A DNA stretch of 64,000 nt from Christiangramia aestuarii. Lineage in GTDB: Bacteria > Bacteroidota > Bacteroidia > Flavobacteriales > Flavobacteriaceae. The position numbers and the translations under genes are program-made. Every line of letters begins with the position of its first letter. Within the stretch, counting starts at the first letter, position 1. The notes under the pieces were generated by a model that saw nothing but the letters and a program-made list of their open reading frames with translations, had not been told where the DNA came from and did no database searches. Location of the stretch: the NCBI RefSeq assembly GCF_009735585.1, contig NZ_VJVW01000004.1, forward strand, positions 372,001 to 436,000, given 5' to 3'. Shown piece by piece: positions 44,638-52,542 of this stretch.

Positions 44638-45627
44638 TTATCTTCTTATATGTTCAGAAAAGTCCTTGTGCTCCCTTTTCTGAAGTTCTTCCGGGCTCAG
44701 GCTTTTAAAATAGTCGTAAGTGATCTTCATCCCCTCTTCCCTGGACACCTTGGGTTCCCATTTAAGGATCTCTCTTGCCCTGGAAATATCCGGCTGCCTT
44801 TGCAGCGGGTCATCCTGCGGAAGTTCCTTAAACACGATCTCCTGGTCTGTTCCCGTAAGCTTGATGATTTCCCTGGCAAAATCAAGGATGCTGATCTCGT
44901 TAGGATTACCAATATTCACCGGGTCTGAATAGTCACTTAAAAGCAACCTGTAAATGCCTTCTACCTGATCGTCTACATAACAGAAGGACCTGGTTTGGGA
45001 ACCATCCCCAAATACGGTAAGATCTTCTCCCCGCAGGGCCTGGCCTATAAAAGCTGGGATCACTCGGCCATCGTTAAGACGCATTCTTGGTCCGTAGGTA
45101 TTGAATATCCTGGCGATCCTGGTCTCCAGCCCGTGAAAACGGTGATAGGCCATGGTAATAGATTCCTGGAAACGCTTGGCCTCATCATAGACTCCCCTTG
45201 GGCCTATAGCGTTCACATTTCCATAGTATTCCTCATTTTGAGGGTGCACCAGTGGATCTCCGTAAACTTCAGAGGTAGAAGCGATAAGTATGCGCGCATT
45301 CTTTTCCTTGGCCAGGCCTAAGCAATGCAATGTACCCACAGAGCCCACTTTAAGGGTCTGGATAGGGATCTTCAAATAATCTATGGGGCTGGCCGGCGAG
45401 GCGAAATGCAGAATATAATCCAGTTCGCCAGGAGCATGAACGAATTTAGTAATATCATGATGATGAAAATCGAATTTCCTTTCCTTCATCAAATGCTCGA
45501 TATTCCTCAGGTCCCCGGTAATGAGATTGTCCATCCCTATTACCTCGAATCCCTCTTTCAGAAATCGGTCACAAAGATGGGAACCCAAAAATCCGGCGGC
45601 ACCGGTAATCAATATTCTTTTAGCCAT
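44638..45627 (-). CDS. UDP-glucuronate decarboxylase-type SDR enzyme
   Basis: A 329-residue extended short-chain dehydrogenase resembling UDP-xylose synthase (UXS). NAD-binding motif [15 protein letters not shown] is at about 8-22; the catalytic YxxxK lies in [29 protein letters not shown] and [17 protein letters not shown] follow, as in UXS proteins. It would make UDP-xylose from UDP-glucuronate. NDP-sugar epimerase activity is the alternative. It lies 25 bases after rfbD in the same operon. Confidence 0.88.
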   Translation of the reverse strand: MAKRILITGAAGFLGSHLCDRFLKEGFEVIGMDNLITGDLRNIEHLMKERKFDFHHHDITKFVHAPGELDYILHFASPASPIDYLKIPIQTLKVGSVGTLHCLGLAKEKNARILIASTSEVYGDPLVHPQNEEYYGNVNAIGPRGVYDEAKRFQESITMAYHRFHGLETRIARIFNTYGPRMRLNDGRVIPAFIGQALRGEDLTVFGDGSQTRSFCYVDDQVEGIYRLLLSDYSDPVNIGNPNEISILDFAREIIKLTGTDQEIVFKELPQDDPLQRQPDISRAREILKWEPKVSREEGMKITYDYFKSLSPEELQKREHKDFSEHIRR

Positions 45628-45652
45628 AGCTTCTTAGTTGGTCAAAAATTAA

Positions 45653-46501
45653 TCAATTTTCATCAATTAAAGCGTGCAGACTCGTTTTCCAGTTAAGGAC
45701 GGGGCCAAAGGTCTCAATTGCTTTTTGCTTTGAAAGCACGCTGTATGCAGGTCTCTCTGCCTGGGTCTTAAAAAATCCAGTTTTGTTCAGGATTACCTGG
45801 TCCAGTTTCCCTGAATAAACAAGTATCTCCCGTGCAAAGTCATACCAGGTTGCCGAGCCTTCGTTGCTAAAATGGTATAAACCATATTTCGTGGAGCCGC
45901 TTGCTATAATCTCTAATATATATGCTGCCAGGTCGTTCGCGTTGGTAGGAGTACCCAGCTGAGAGGTTGTTATGTTTAGTTCGGCTTTTTCATCGGCCTT
46001 TCTAAGAATTGTATTGAAAAAGTTGTGGCCAAATTCAGAATAAAGCCAAGAAGTTCTAAAAATGAAAACTTCATCCAGAACATTCATTATCTCCTCTTCC
46101 CCTTTTAATTTAGAGGCCCCATAGACATTGATCGGGTCTACCTCGCCTGTTTCTTTGTAGGGAGTTTCAGCTTTTCCGTTAAAGACATAATCTGTGGAAA
46201 TATGAAAAAGCTTAGTGCCATTTTCCCGGCAGACTTCAGCTACATTTCTAGCCCCTTCCACATTTACCTGGTATGCTTTTTCTTTGTCGGTTTCAGCCTT
46301 TTCTACATTGGTATAGGCTGCAGCATTGATACAATAATCTATTCCATTTTCAGAAAAGAAGCTTCTTAAAGTATCTTTATCGGTAATATTTAGTTCCCTG
46401 GAATCACAGAAAAAAAAGTTGAAGTCGGGAAATTTTTTCGATTGTTTTTTCAGGCACTGGCCTAACTGCCCCTTCGCGCCGGTTACTAGAATATTTTTCA
46501 T
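45653..46501 (-). CDS. rfbD: dTDP-4-dehydrorhamnose reductase
   Basis: Last step of dTDP-L-rhamnose synthesis: reduces dTDP-4-keto-L-rhamnose with NAD(P)H. The 282-residue SDR has VTGAKGQLGQCLKKQ at about 5-19, NAAAYTNVEKAETDKEKAYQ, STDYVFNGK and INVYGASKLKGEE with the YxxxK pair. Start ATG at 46501 overlaps the rfbC stop by 4 bases. rfbA and rfbB are not in the window. Confidence 0.95.
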   Translation of the reverse strand: MKNILVTGAKGQLGQCLKKQSKKFPDFNFFFCDSRELNITDKDTLRSFFSENGIDYCINAAAYTNVEKAETDKEKAYQVNVEGARNVAEVCRENGTKLFHISTDYVFNGKAETPYKETGEVDPINVYGASKLKGEEEIMNVLDEVFIFRTSWLYSEFGHNFFNTILRKADEKAELNITTSQLGTPTNANDLAAYILEIIASGSTKYGLYHFSNEGSATWYDFAREILVYSGKLDQVILNKTGFFKTQAERPAYSVLSKQKAIETFGPVLNWKTSLHALIDEN

Positions 46502-47043
46502 CCAAAGACCTCCTTAAAAGTTGGTAATTCCTTGTCCTTTTCTGAAAGGATCATGGACCTTTCCGGGAAATTCCAGTCTATATCCAGGTCTGGATCGTTG
46601 AAAATAATGCCTGCTTCAGAACCCGGGGTGTAGTAATGATCACATTTATAGGCAAAAACCGACTTTTCTGAAAGGGTCAGAAAACCATGGCCAAATCCTT
46701 TTGGAACATACAGCTGGTGCAGATTCTCATCATCGAGTATCACAGAATGGGTTTGCCCGAAAGTAGGAGAATCAGGCCGAAGGTCTACGACCACATCCAG
46801 TACCCGTCCGTAGATCACCCTAACGATCTTGGTCTGGGCGTATCCCCCTTTCTGGTAATGCATTCCGCGCAAAACACCATACTTGGAAACCGATTGGTTA
46901 TCCTGGACAAATTCTTCATCTATGCCCGAGATTTCAGCAAACCGCTTGCGCTGATAGGTTTCAAGGAAAATACCGCGATGGTCCCTAAATATTGTAGGTT
47001 TTATAAGAAAACAGTCTTTTAAAGGCGTTTCTTCTACCTGCAT
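46498..47043 (-). CDS. rfbC: dTDP-4-dehydrorhamnose 3,5-epimerase
   Basis: Converts dTDP-4-keto-6-deoxyglucose to dTDP-4-keto-L-rhamnose. The 181-residue cupin starts MQVEETPLKDCFLIKPTIFR and has FVQDNQSVSKYGVLRGMHYQ with the active-site histidine, RVLDVVVDLRPDSPTFGQ and VPKGFGHGFLTLSE with the catalytic tyrosine region following. It precedes rfbD with a 4-base overlap. The pair indicates that L-rhamnose is part of a surface polysaccharide. Confidence 0.95.
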   Translation of the reverse strand: MQVEETPLKDCFLIKPTIFRDHRGIFLETYQRKRFAEISGIDEEFVQDNQSVSKYGVLRGMHYQKGGYAQTKIVRVIYGRVLDVVVDLRPDSPTFGQTHSVILDDENLHQLYVPKGFGHGFLTLSEKSVFAYKCDHYYTPGSEAGIIFNDPDLDIDWNFPERSMILSEKDKELPTFKEVFG

Positions 47044-47052
47044 AATATTGTT

Positions 47053-48741
47053 TTACGAGTTAAAAATCTGTTCCAGTATCTTTTCAGTAATGCAATAAGT
47101 TGGTTTCACCCCGGATGTTCCCAGGCCACCAGATGCCAGAGTACTTCCCGTCTCCAAAGGATTATCTGAAGCATAATAGGCATATCTCACCTTTACATCC
47201 TCAGAAATACTTCGTCTCAACCTGGAAGCCGCCTGAATCGCCTTTTGGTAATGCGCCCCTTCCATTTCCAGCCCGCAAACATTCCAGGTGGAGTCGTGGA
47301 AGAACCTTAAAATATCCTTGTTCTGAAGGCTGGTTCCCAAAACGGTGATCATAGCTCCATCAACTACATTGATACCACTGCCCTCAAGATCGGATTTTTT
47401 AAGCTGATTCTCAAATGGATAATTATCGGCTGTACCTTCGAAAAGGTGGGCGTCCGGGATCATGATATCTCCCTTTCCGCCTTCAAGAATTCCCGCCTTA
47501 CCCATGATAGAGATCGACTTCACATTCATTTTCACTTCCTTACCTTTCACATTGTAGGGTTTCAGGAGCTCATCCATGGTTTCATAGGCCTGTTCTCCAA
47601 AAGCGTAGTCCATTACGATAATTACTGGCTTTTCCTCGTCTTTAAGCTCGGTAAATTTTGTGTTGCTGAAACCTTCTTCCAGTTTTGCCGTGTCGAAGAT
47701 CTGTACATCGATGTTGGTTCCGCTCTTATCCTCGAGAAAGGCCATTCCCTTGTCTAGCGCGGCTTTAGTCACTTTATTTCTTAAAGCTCCATTACCGCTA
47801 TCACTAAGTTCCTCGTAAATGTCAAGAGGCTTTTTCTTCTTTAGATCTGCTTTAAGGGCATATGGTGTATAGAGGGTGTTCATCACACTATGCATATTGG
47901 CGCTTATAATGTGTAGAGGCCTGTCCATAAGCTTATTCTCCATAAGGCAATGTTTGATATCGTTGGCCCAGATCTCCCCGTGTATATGATGTCCCAGGCG
48001 CTCCCTAAGCACCGGGCTGAAGGTGATGATCCTTTTCTCGTTCTTCACCGCTTCCCTGATGGCCATATTCCCTAAAGAATGAATGATTCTAAGGAACCTG
48101 TCCGGATTTTCAGCAGTCGAAAATTTCGGATATAGTTTAGTGATCTCATGGAAAGTTCTTCCCAGAATACTTGCGGTATGGGTAAGGGCTACCTCGCGCT
48201 GAGTCTGGCTAAGCTCGCCAGTTTGCTTTACGGCCGATTCCAGCTTTTCCCAGTCCCGGTTCACACTACCATCCTCATCTATAAGGACCCTTTTCATAAT
48301 CTTATGGGACTCTATGAAAAGAAAGGTAAGGTGGGTAAGTATATCATAAATCTCAGACCTGCCACGGGTTATCTCGATGTTCATCTGTTCATCGTCTATA
48401 CGGTAACAGTTCCTTCTCCTTTTTGGCGGGACGATAGGTTTAAAATGGGAGTTACCATAGCCTTCATCGCTGGTAAGGTTTATAAACCTGCATTCTTCAA
48501 TGCCGTGTGGTAAACGATCTATCACGTATAAAAGACCTTCCAGTTCGGCCTTATCGTTAGCGATAGAACCATAAATTTCTGGTCTTAGGGTTAAAAGGGA
48601 TTCTCTAAGAGTATCTCCTGAAACCCCCATGGGCTTGTAAAACCCGCGGTTAAAAAGGTGACGCATGGTAATGTACATGCGTTCTATAGCCCCAGAACTT
48701 TCCTGGGCTCTTGTACGTCCCTGTAATTTTAATATAGACAT
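47053..48741 (-). CDS. DUF6909-like protein with nucleoside-phosphorylase-like C-terminus
   Basis: A 562-residue cytosolic protein. The N-terminal half is helical (KLQGRTRAQESSGAIERMYI, then TMRHLFNRGFYKP) and I assign it to DUF6909 from memory. The C-terminal half (about 370-560) has a pattern like nucleoside phosphorylases and AMP nucleosidase: IVMDYAFGEQAYETMDELL, SISIMGKAGILEGGKGDIMI, then CGLEMEGAHYQKAIQ followed about 28 residues later by YASDNP. The MEGA plus downstream SD pair holds the ribose and base in MTAN/PNP enzymes. Substrate is unknown. It lies between rfbC (9-base gap) and the GH3-like gene (9-base gap). Confidence 0.72.
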   Translation of the reverse strand: MSILKLQGRTRAQESSGAIERMYITMRHLFNRGFYKPMGVSGDTLRESLLTLRPEIYGSIANDKAELEGLLYVIDRLPHGIEECRFINLTSDEGYGNSHFKPIVPPKRRRNCYRIDDEQMNIEITRGRSEIYDILTHLTFLFIESHKIMKRVLIDEDGSVNRDWEKLESAVKQTGELSQTQREVALTHTASILGRTFHEITKLYPKFSTAENPDRFLRIIHSLGNMAIREAVKNEKRIITFSPVLRERLGHHIHGEIWANDIKHCLMENKLMDRPLHIISANMHSVMNTLYTPYALKADLKKKKPLDIYEELSDSGNGALRNKVTKAALDKGMAFLEDKSGTNIDVQIFDTAKLEEGFSNTKFTELKDEEKPVIIVMDYAFGEQAYETMDELLKPYNVKGKEVKMNVKSISIMGKAGILEGGKGDIMIPDAHLFEGTADNYPFENQLKKSDLEGSGINVVDGAMITVLGTSLQNKDILRFFHDSTWNVCGLEMEGAHYQKAIQAASRLRRSISEDVKVRYAYYASDNPLETGSTLASGGLGTSGVKPTYCITEKILEQIFNS

Positions 48742-48750
48742 AGTAATTTT

Positions 48751-50244
48751 TTAAATAATCTCATTCAGTTTATCTGCGATCTTCCGGTCGTTAGACAATC
48801 TGGGCAGTTTGTTCTGCCCGCCAAGCTTCCCTATAGATTTCATATACTCCTGGAAACCATTACGTGGAACCACGCTGATCTTAAGCCTTTGCAGGATATG
48901 CCCCTCGATAAGGTCTAAATAATACGAATTCTGCTTTTGTAAAGACTTATCTATGATCGTAGCAAAACTATTCAAATCTTCCGGTTCCTGCTCAAATTCT
49001 ATGAACCATTCATGATAGGGCAGTTCTTCCCCCTCCGGATTTATCTGCGGGGCAACGGTAAATTCGCTTATTTCAGCTCCCGTCTCGGCAACGGCTTCCT
49101 GCATGGCCTGCTCCACTTCCTTGGCTATCACATGCTCTCCGAAGGCAGAAATAAAATGCTTGATCCTTCCTGAAACGATCAGCCTGTATGGTTTTAATGA
49201 AGTGAACTGCACGGTATCGCCGATATTATAAGCCCACAACCCGGCAGTAGAAGAAATGATCATCACGTAATTCACGCCTTCTACCACGTCTTTTAGCAGC
49301 AGTCTTTCCGGGTTTTCAGAATAGAAATCGTCTGCTTTTATGAATTCATAGAACATACCCGAATCCAGCTGTAATAACATGCCTTTTTCATCCTGCTTGT
49401 CCTGGAAGGCAAAGAAACCTTCAGAAGCCGGATAAAGTTCAATACTGTCCACTTTTCGGCCTATCAGGCTTTCAAATTTTGAACGATAAGGCTCATAATT
49501 CACTCCGCCGTAGATGAAAAGATCGAAATTTGGAAATATATCTCCTACTTTTTTACCAGTTTTGTCTATCAGCCTTTCAAAATACATTTGCACCCAGGAA
49601 GGGATGCCACTAATAACCGACATGTCTTCTTTTAGGGTTTCATCCACGATCGCATCAACCTTGGTTTCCCAGTCTTCGATACAGTTGGTTTCCCAGCTGG
49701 GCATTCGGTTCTTTTGTAAATAGCCCGGCACGTAATGGGCTACGATACCAGACAGCCTGCCCAGTTTTACCCCATTCTTTTCATCCAGCTCTGGACTTCC
49801 CTGTAGAAATATCATTTTCCCATCCACGAATTTAGACTTCCCGGTATCTGCAATATAACATAGGATGGCGTTCCTGGCCGCGTTGATATGGGTAGGCATG
49901 GATTCTTTGGTAAGCGGAATATATTTAGCCCCGCTGGTGGTCCCTGAAGTTTTGGCGTAATACAAAGGTTTGCCGGGCCAGAGCACGCTCTCTTCTCCTG
50001 CGACCATGAGGTCTACATATTCCTTCAGTTCTTCATAATCCCGGACGGGCACCTGCTTTACAAAATCGGCATGTGACCTTATTTTCGAGAAATCGTGGTC
50101 CTTTCCAAATTTGGTATCCCGGGCTTTGGCGATAAGTTCATCAAAGACCTTTTGCTGGGTTTGATGTGGTTTTCCAGCCCAACGATCTATCTTTTTTCTA
50201 ATGTGTGAAGCAAAGATTCTGGCTGCAAAAGATTTTATAGACAT
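48751..50244 (-). CDS. GH3 auxin-responsive promoter family protein
   Basis: A 497-residue adenylate-forming protein of the GH3 family; plant members join amino acids to auxin or jasmonate. Bacterial members have unknown substrates. The ATP-binding motif is YYAKTSGTTSGAKYIPLT at about 90-107, followed by LYPASEGFFAFQD and YNIGDTVQFTSLKPY, which are the usual GH3 motifs. The C-terminal domain includes HVIAKEVEQAMQEAVAETG and LGGQNKLPRLSNDRKIAD. It is 3 bases from the M23 peptidase gene upstream, a common pairing in flavobacteria. Confidence 0.9.
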   Translation of the reverse strand: MSIKSFAARIFASHIRKKIDRWAGKPHQTQQKVFDELIAKARDTKFGKDHDFSKIRSHADFVKQVPVRDYEELKEYVDLMVAGEESVLWPGKPLYYAKTSGTTSGAKYIPLTKESMPTHINAARNAILCYIADTGKSKFVDGKMIFLQGSPELDEKNGVKLGRLSGIVAHYVPGYLQKNRMPSWETNCIEDWETKVDAIVDETLKEDMSVISGIPSWVQMYFERLIDKTGKKVGDIFPNFDLFIYGGVNYEPYRSKFESLIGRKVDSIELYPASEGFFAFQDKQDEKGMLLQLDSGMFYEFIKADDFYSENPERLLLKDVVEGVNYVMIISSTAGLWAYNIGDTVQFTSLKPYRLIVSGRIKHFISAFGEHVIAKEVEQAMQEAVAETGAEISEFTVAPQINPEGEELPYHEWFIEFEQEPEDLNSFATIIDKSLQKQNSYYLDLIEGHILQRLKISVVPRNGFQEYMKSIGKLGGQNKLPRLSNDRKIADKLNEII

Positions 50245-50247
50245 ATT

Positions 50248-51117
50248 TTAATTGAAATCAATATATTCTGTAGGGTCCACGGGATTACCTTCATTCCATA
50301 GTTCAAAGTGAACATGTGGGCCCGTGGTTAGTTCACCGGTATTCCCGGCGGTGGCGATCACCTCACCTGCCCTTACCATATCTCCCTGAGTTTTGGTAAG
50401 CGAGGCATTATGTTTATAGGCCGAAAGCAGGCCGTAACTGTGTTCTATTATGATCACGTAGCCGGTTTCGGCCGTCCATTCAGCAAAGATCACCCGGCCA
50501 TCTGCGACAGATTTGATAGGTGAATTACGAGCGGTGACAACATCTACGGCATAGTGTTTATCCTCAATGCTGTAAGGATCTGAAATAGTTCCCTTGACCG
50601 GCGGAAACAGAGAAAAATTAATATTATCTGTAGCCGTAGGCAGGATGTTATATTTATCCTCCTGGGCTACCTCTTCCCTCAATAGGGAATCTGCTTTAAT
50701 TCGGTTGATCTCCTCGTATTCCTGGTCGGTAATAGGTGCGCTTAAGATTGAATCCCGGTTCAATTGTTCGGGATCGAATTCCCCGGTTAGTGCATCCTTT
50801 ATGGAGGCAAGATACTGGTCGTTCAACCTGATTACATTTTGTAGTGAGTCTGAAACATAAGCCAGATTGGTCGCTTTTTCTTTTAGGTCTGCGGAAGAAT
50901 ACCCCGGTATATACTCCCTTAAAGGTGTAAAGGCTATCAGGACCGTGGTCGCGGCTACCAGGAAGATGGCAGAAAGGCCTACGGCAACAAAAACATTAAG
51001 ACGGGTAAGTCGAAAAGAAAATCTCTCTTCAAAAGTATCTTCATTTAAAATGACCATTCGATACTTGTGAAGCAGCTTCTTCGCAAATTTCTTTTTTGTC
51101 TTTTTATTTTGAGCCAT
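50248..51117 (-). CDS. M23 family metallopeptidase
   Basis: A 289-residue membrane-anchored peptidoglycan endopeptidase. A basic N-terminus (QNKKTKKKFAKKLLHKYRM) precedes a membrane helix at about 34-58 (VFVAVGLSAIFLVAATTVLI), then a periplasmic linker and the M23 domain (about 170-285). Zinc ligands are intact: HYAVDVVTARNSPIKS supplies H and D, and GPHVHFELWNEG supplies the HxH pair. It probably cuts peptide cross-links during wall growth. A TATCTTTG element lies 19-26 bases upstream. Confidence 0.92.
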   Translation of the reverse strand: MAQNKKTKKKFAKKLLHKYRMVILNEDTFEERFSFRLTRLNVFVAVGLSAIFLVAATTVLIAFTPLREYIPGYSSADLKEKATNLAYVSDSLQNVIRLNDQYLASIKDALTGEFDPEQLNRDSILSAPITDQEYEEINRIKADSLLREEVAQEDKYNILPTATDNINFSLFPPVKGTISDPYSIEDKHYAVDVVTARNSPIKSVADGRVIFAEWTAETGYVIIIEHSYGLLSAYKHNASLTKTQGDMVRAGEVIATAGNTGELTTGPHVHFELWNEGNPVDPTEYIDFN

Positions 51118-51135
51118 AGCCTTAATTAGGTTTTA

Positions 51136-51143
51136 CAAAGATA
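51136..51143 (-). promoter_or_regulatory. -7 element for the M23 peptidase gene
   Basis: Minus strand reads TATCTTTG, an exact TAnnTTTG, 19 bases before the ATG at 51117. No -33 TTG is at the right distance. Confidence 0.45.
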
Positions 51144-51246
51144 AATTAAATAATTTCCCGCAGAATATCGGCCTGAGACTAATTCAACCTGCCAGGGCAA
51201 AAGGTAAATTATTGTGTTCTTAACGCTTAGATTGCTTATTTCTTGT

Positions 51247-51254
51247 TAAGTTTG
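51247..51254 (+). promoter_or_regulatory. -7 element for tatA
   Basis: TAAGTTTG matches TAnnTTTG and ends 20 bases before the tatA ATG. TTG codons upstream are at poor distances for a -33 element. Confidence 0.45.
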
Positions 51255-51274
51255 TAAAACTAAATCAAGAAGAC

Positions 51275-51484
51275 ATGAATGCAATTATTTTGCCTTTGGC
51301 TATAGGAGCTCCACAAATCATTCTGATCGTGGTTGTAATTTTACTGCTCTTTGGAGGACGTAAAATTCCTGAATTAATGAGAGGTTTGGGAAGTGGAATT
51401 AAAGAATTCAAGGACGCTTCTAAAGATGACGATAAAGCAGATCCTAAAGACGGAAATAAAAAGGTGAGCGAAGAAAACAAGTAA
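51275..51484 (+). CDS. tatA: Twin-arginine translocase subunit TatA/E
   Basis: Pore-forming subunit of the Tat pathway, which exports folded proteins. The 69 residues have the short N-terminal membrane helix (about 8-25, LAIGAPQIILIVVVILLLFG), the hinge GGRKIPELMRGLGSGIKEF and an acidic-basic tail. The FGGRKIPE motif is diagnostic of TatA/B; the short length favours TatA. tatC is not in the window. A terminator follows the stop codon closely. Confidence 0.93.
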   Translation: MNAIILPLAIGAPQIILIVVVILLLFGGRKIPELMRGLGSGIKEFKDASKDDDKADPKDGNKKVSEENK

Positions 51485-51504
51485 TTAGTTTTTCTACATA
51501 AAAA

Positions 51505-51537
51505 TAAAAAAACCCAACTTTTCAGTTGGGTTTTTTG
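51505..51537. terminator. Bidirectional terminator after tatA
   Basis: AACCCAACT (51511-51519), loop TTTC, AGTTGGGTT (51524-51532), with A-run before and T-run after. It serves tatA and the converging DUF4837 gene. Confidence 0.93.
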
Positions 51538-51538
51538 T

Positions 51539-52519
51539 TTATTCGAACTCTGCCGATTGGAGTATGGCGTCCAGTTCAAAAATATTATCCCGTTTTCCTC
51601 GTGAAGGAGAGAAAACAAAACCTTCCAGGATCAAGAACCTGTTATTCTTTTCATCTTTTACGGCGTAGTTCACAAAAGGACCAGCCATAAAATCGTTGGC
51701 AACTTCCCAGGTACCACGAGTTTCGTAAGCGAATTTACCATCAATTTGGGTCTCAAAAAGATAAGGTGCATAAGCCTTTTCGGTGATCATGTACGAGCCT
51801 TCCAGACGTCCCGGGATCTGTGCCTCACCAATAGAGTCACGCATCTGTATGATATTAGCAATAACGCTGGAATCGTTCTCTATGGTATTGATTGGCACCT
51901 CATATACAAGGATCTCCATGCTACCCTTTGGGATCTCTTTCCTTATCCAGGAGAAATGCTCATCTTCCTTTGCATAACGGTAGGCCGAAGGAAACTTCAT
52001 GCTAATTCCGAACTTCTCGCTCAGGGCGTCATCCTTCTTCAGGGACTTGCGTATCCTGCGTTGCTTTTCGGTAAGCTCGGTCTTTTTAAGGATCTTTACG
52101 ATAGAATCAGATTTGTTATTGATCACATCTATCAGCTCTTCAGAACCTTCACCCATCAAAACGATACCTGTCTGCGGGCGGGCATACTCATCTTCTATCA
52201 GCTGCATTCCCTTGGAAGAACTGTCTTCTATCTTTAAAAAGATACGACTGTTCCTTACAAAGCCTGTGAAGGTCTCTGGCGGGATCTGGCTAAGGCTGAA
52301 CAAAGGTTCTTCCTGGGGTAGCCCGTCTACCGGAGCAGCCAGGTTGGTCCTTATCGCTTCGCCTACTTCCCCTTCCCAGAGATCGTTCTCTATAACTACG
52401 GTCAACTGGTTAATGTTCCCTGAGGAATCTGAGAGAATACGGTCTTCTCTCTTGGCTTTTTCATTTTTACACGAGATAATTAGGAAAATACTGGCTAGCA
52501 GGATCAGGCTACGTTTCAT
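51539..52519 (-). CDS. DUF4837 family lipoprotein
   Basis: A 326-residue lipoprotein with signal MKRSLILLASIFLIISC. The mature protein fits DUF4837: NQLTVVIENDLWEGEVGEAI near the start, IPPETFTGFVRNSRIFLKIE, and the later FSWIRKEIPKGSMEILVYEV, then GPFVNYAVKDEKNNRFLILE. The function of the family is unknown. It follows the MltD-like gene by 23 bases and probably shares its transcript; both act on or near the cell wall. Confidence 0.87.
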   Translation of the reverse strand: MKRSLILLASIFLIISCKNEKAKREDRILSDSSGNINQLTVVIENDLWEGEVGEAIRTNLAAPVDGLPQEEPLFSLSQIPPETFTGFVRNSRIFLKIEDSSSKGMQLIEDEYARPQTGIVLMGEGSEELIDVINNKSDSIVKILKKTELTEKQRRIRKSLKKDDALSEKFGISMKFPSAYRYAKEDEHFSWIRKEIPKGSMEILVYEVPINTIENDSSVIANIIQMRDSIGEAQIPGRLEGSYMITEKAYAPYLFETQIDGKFAYETRGTWEVANDFMAGPFVNYAVKDEKNNRFLILEGFVFSPSRGKRDNIFELDAILQSAEFE

Positions 52520-52542
52520 TGTTTCGGATTTGATTAGCAGTC

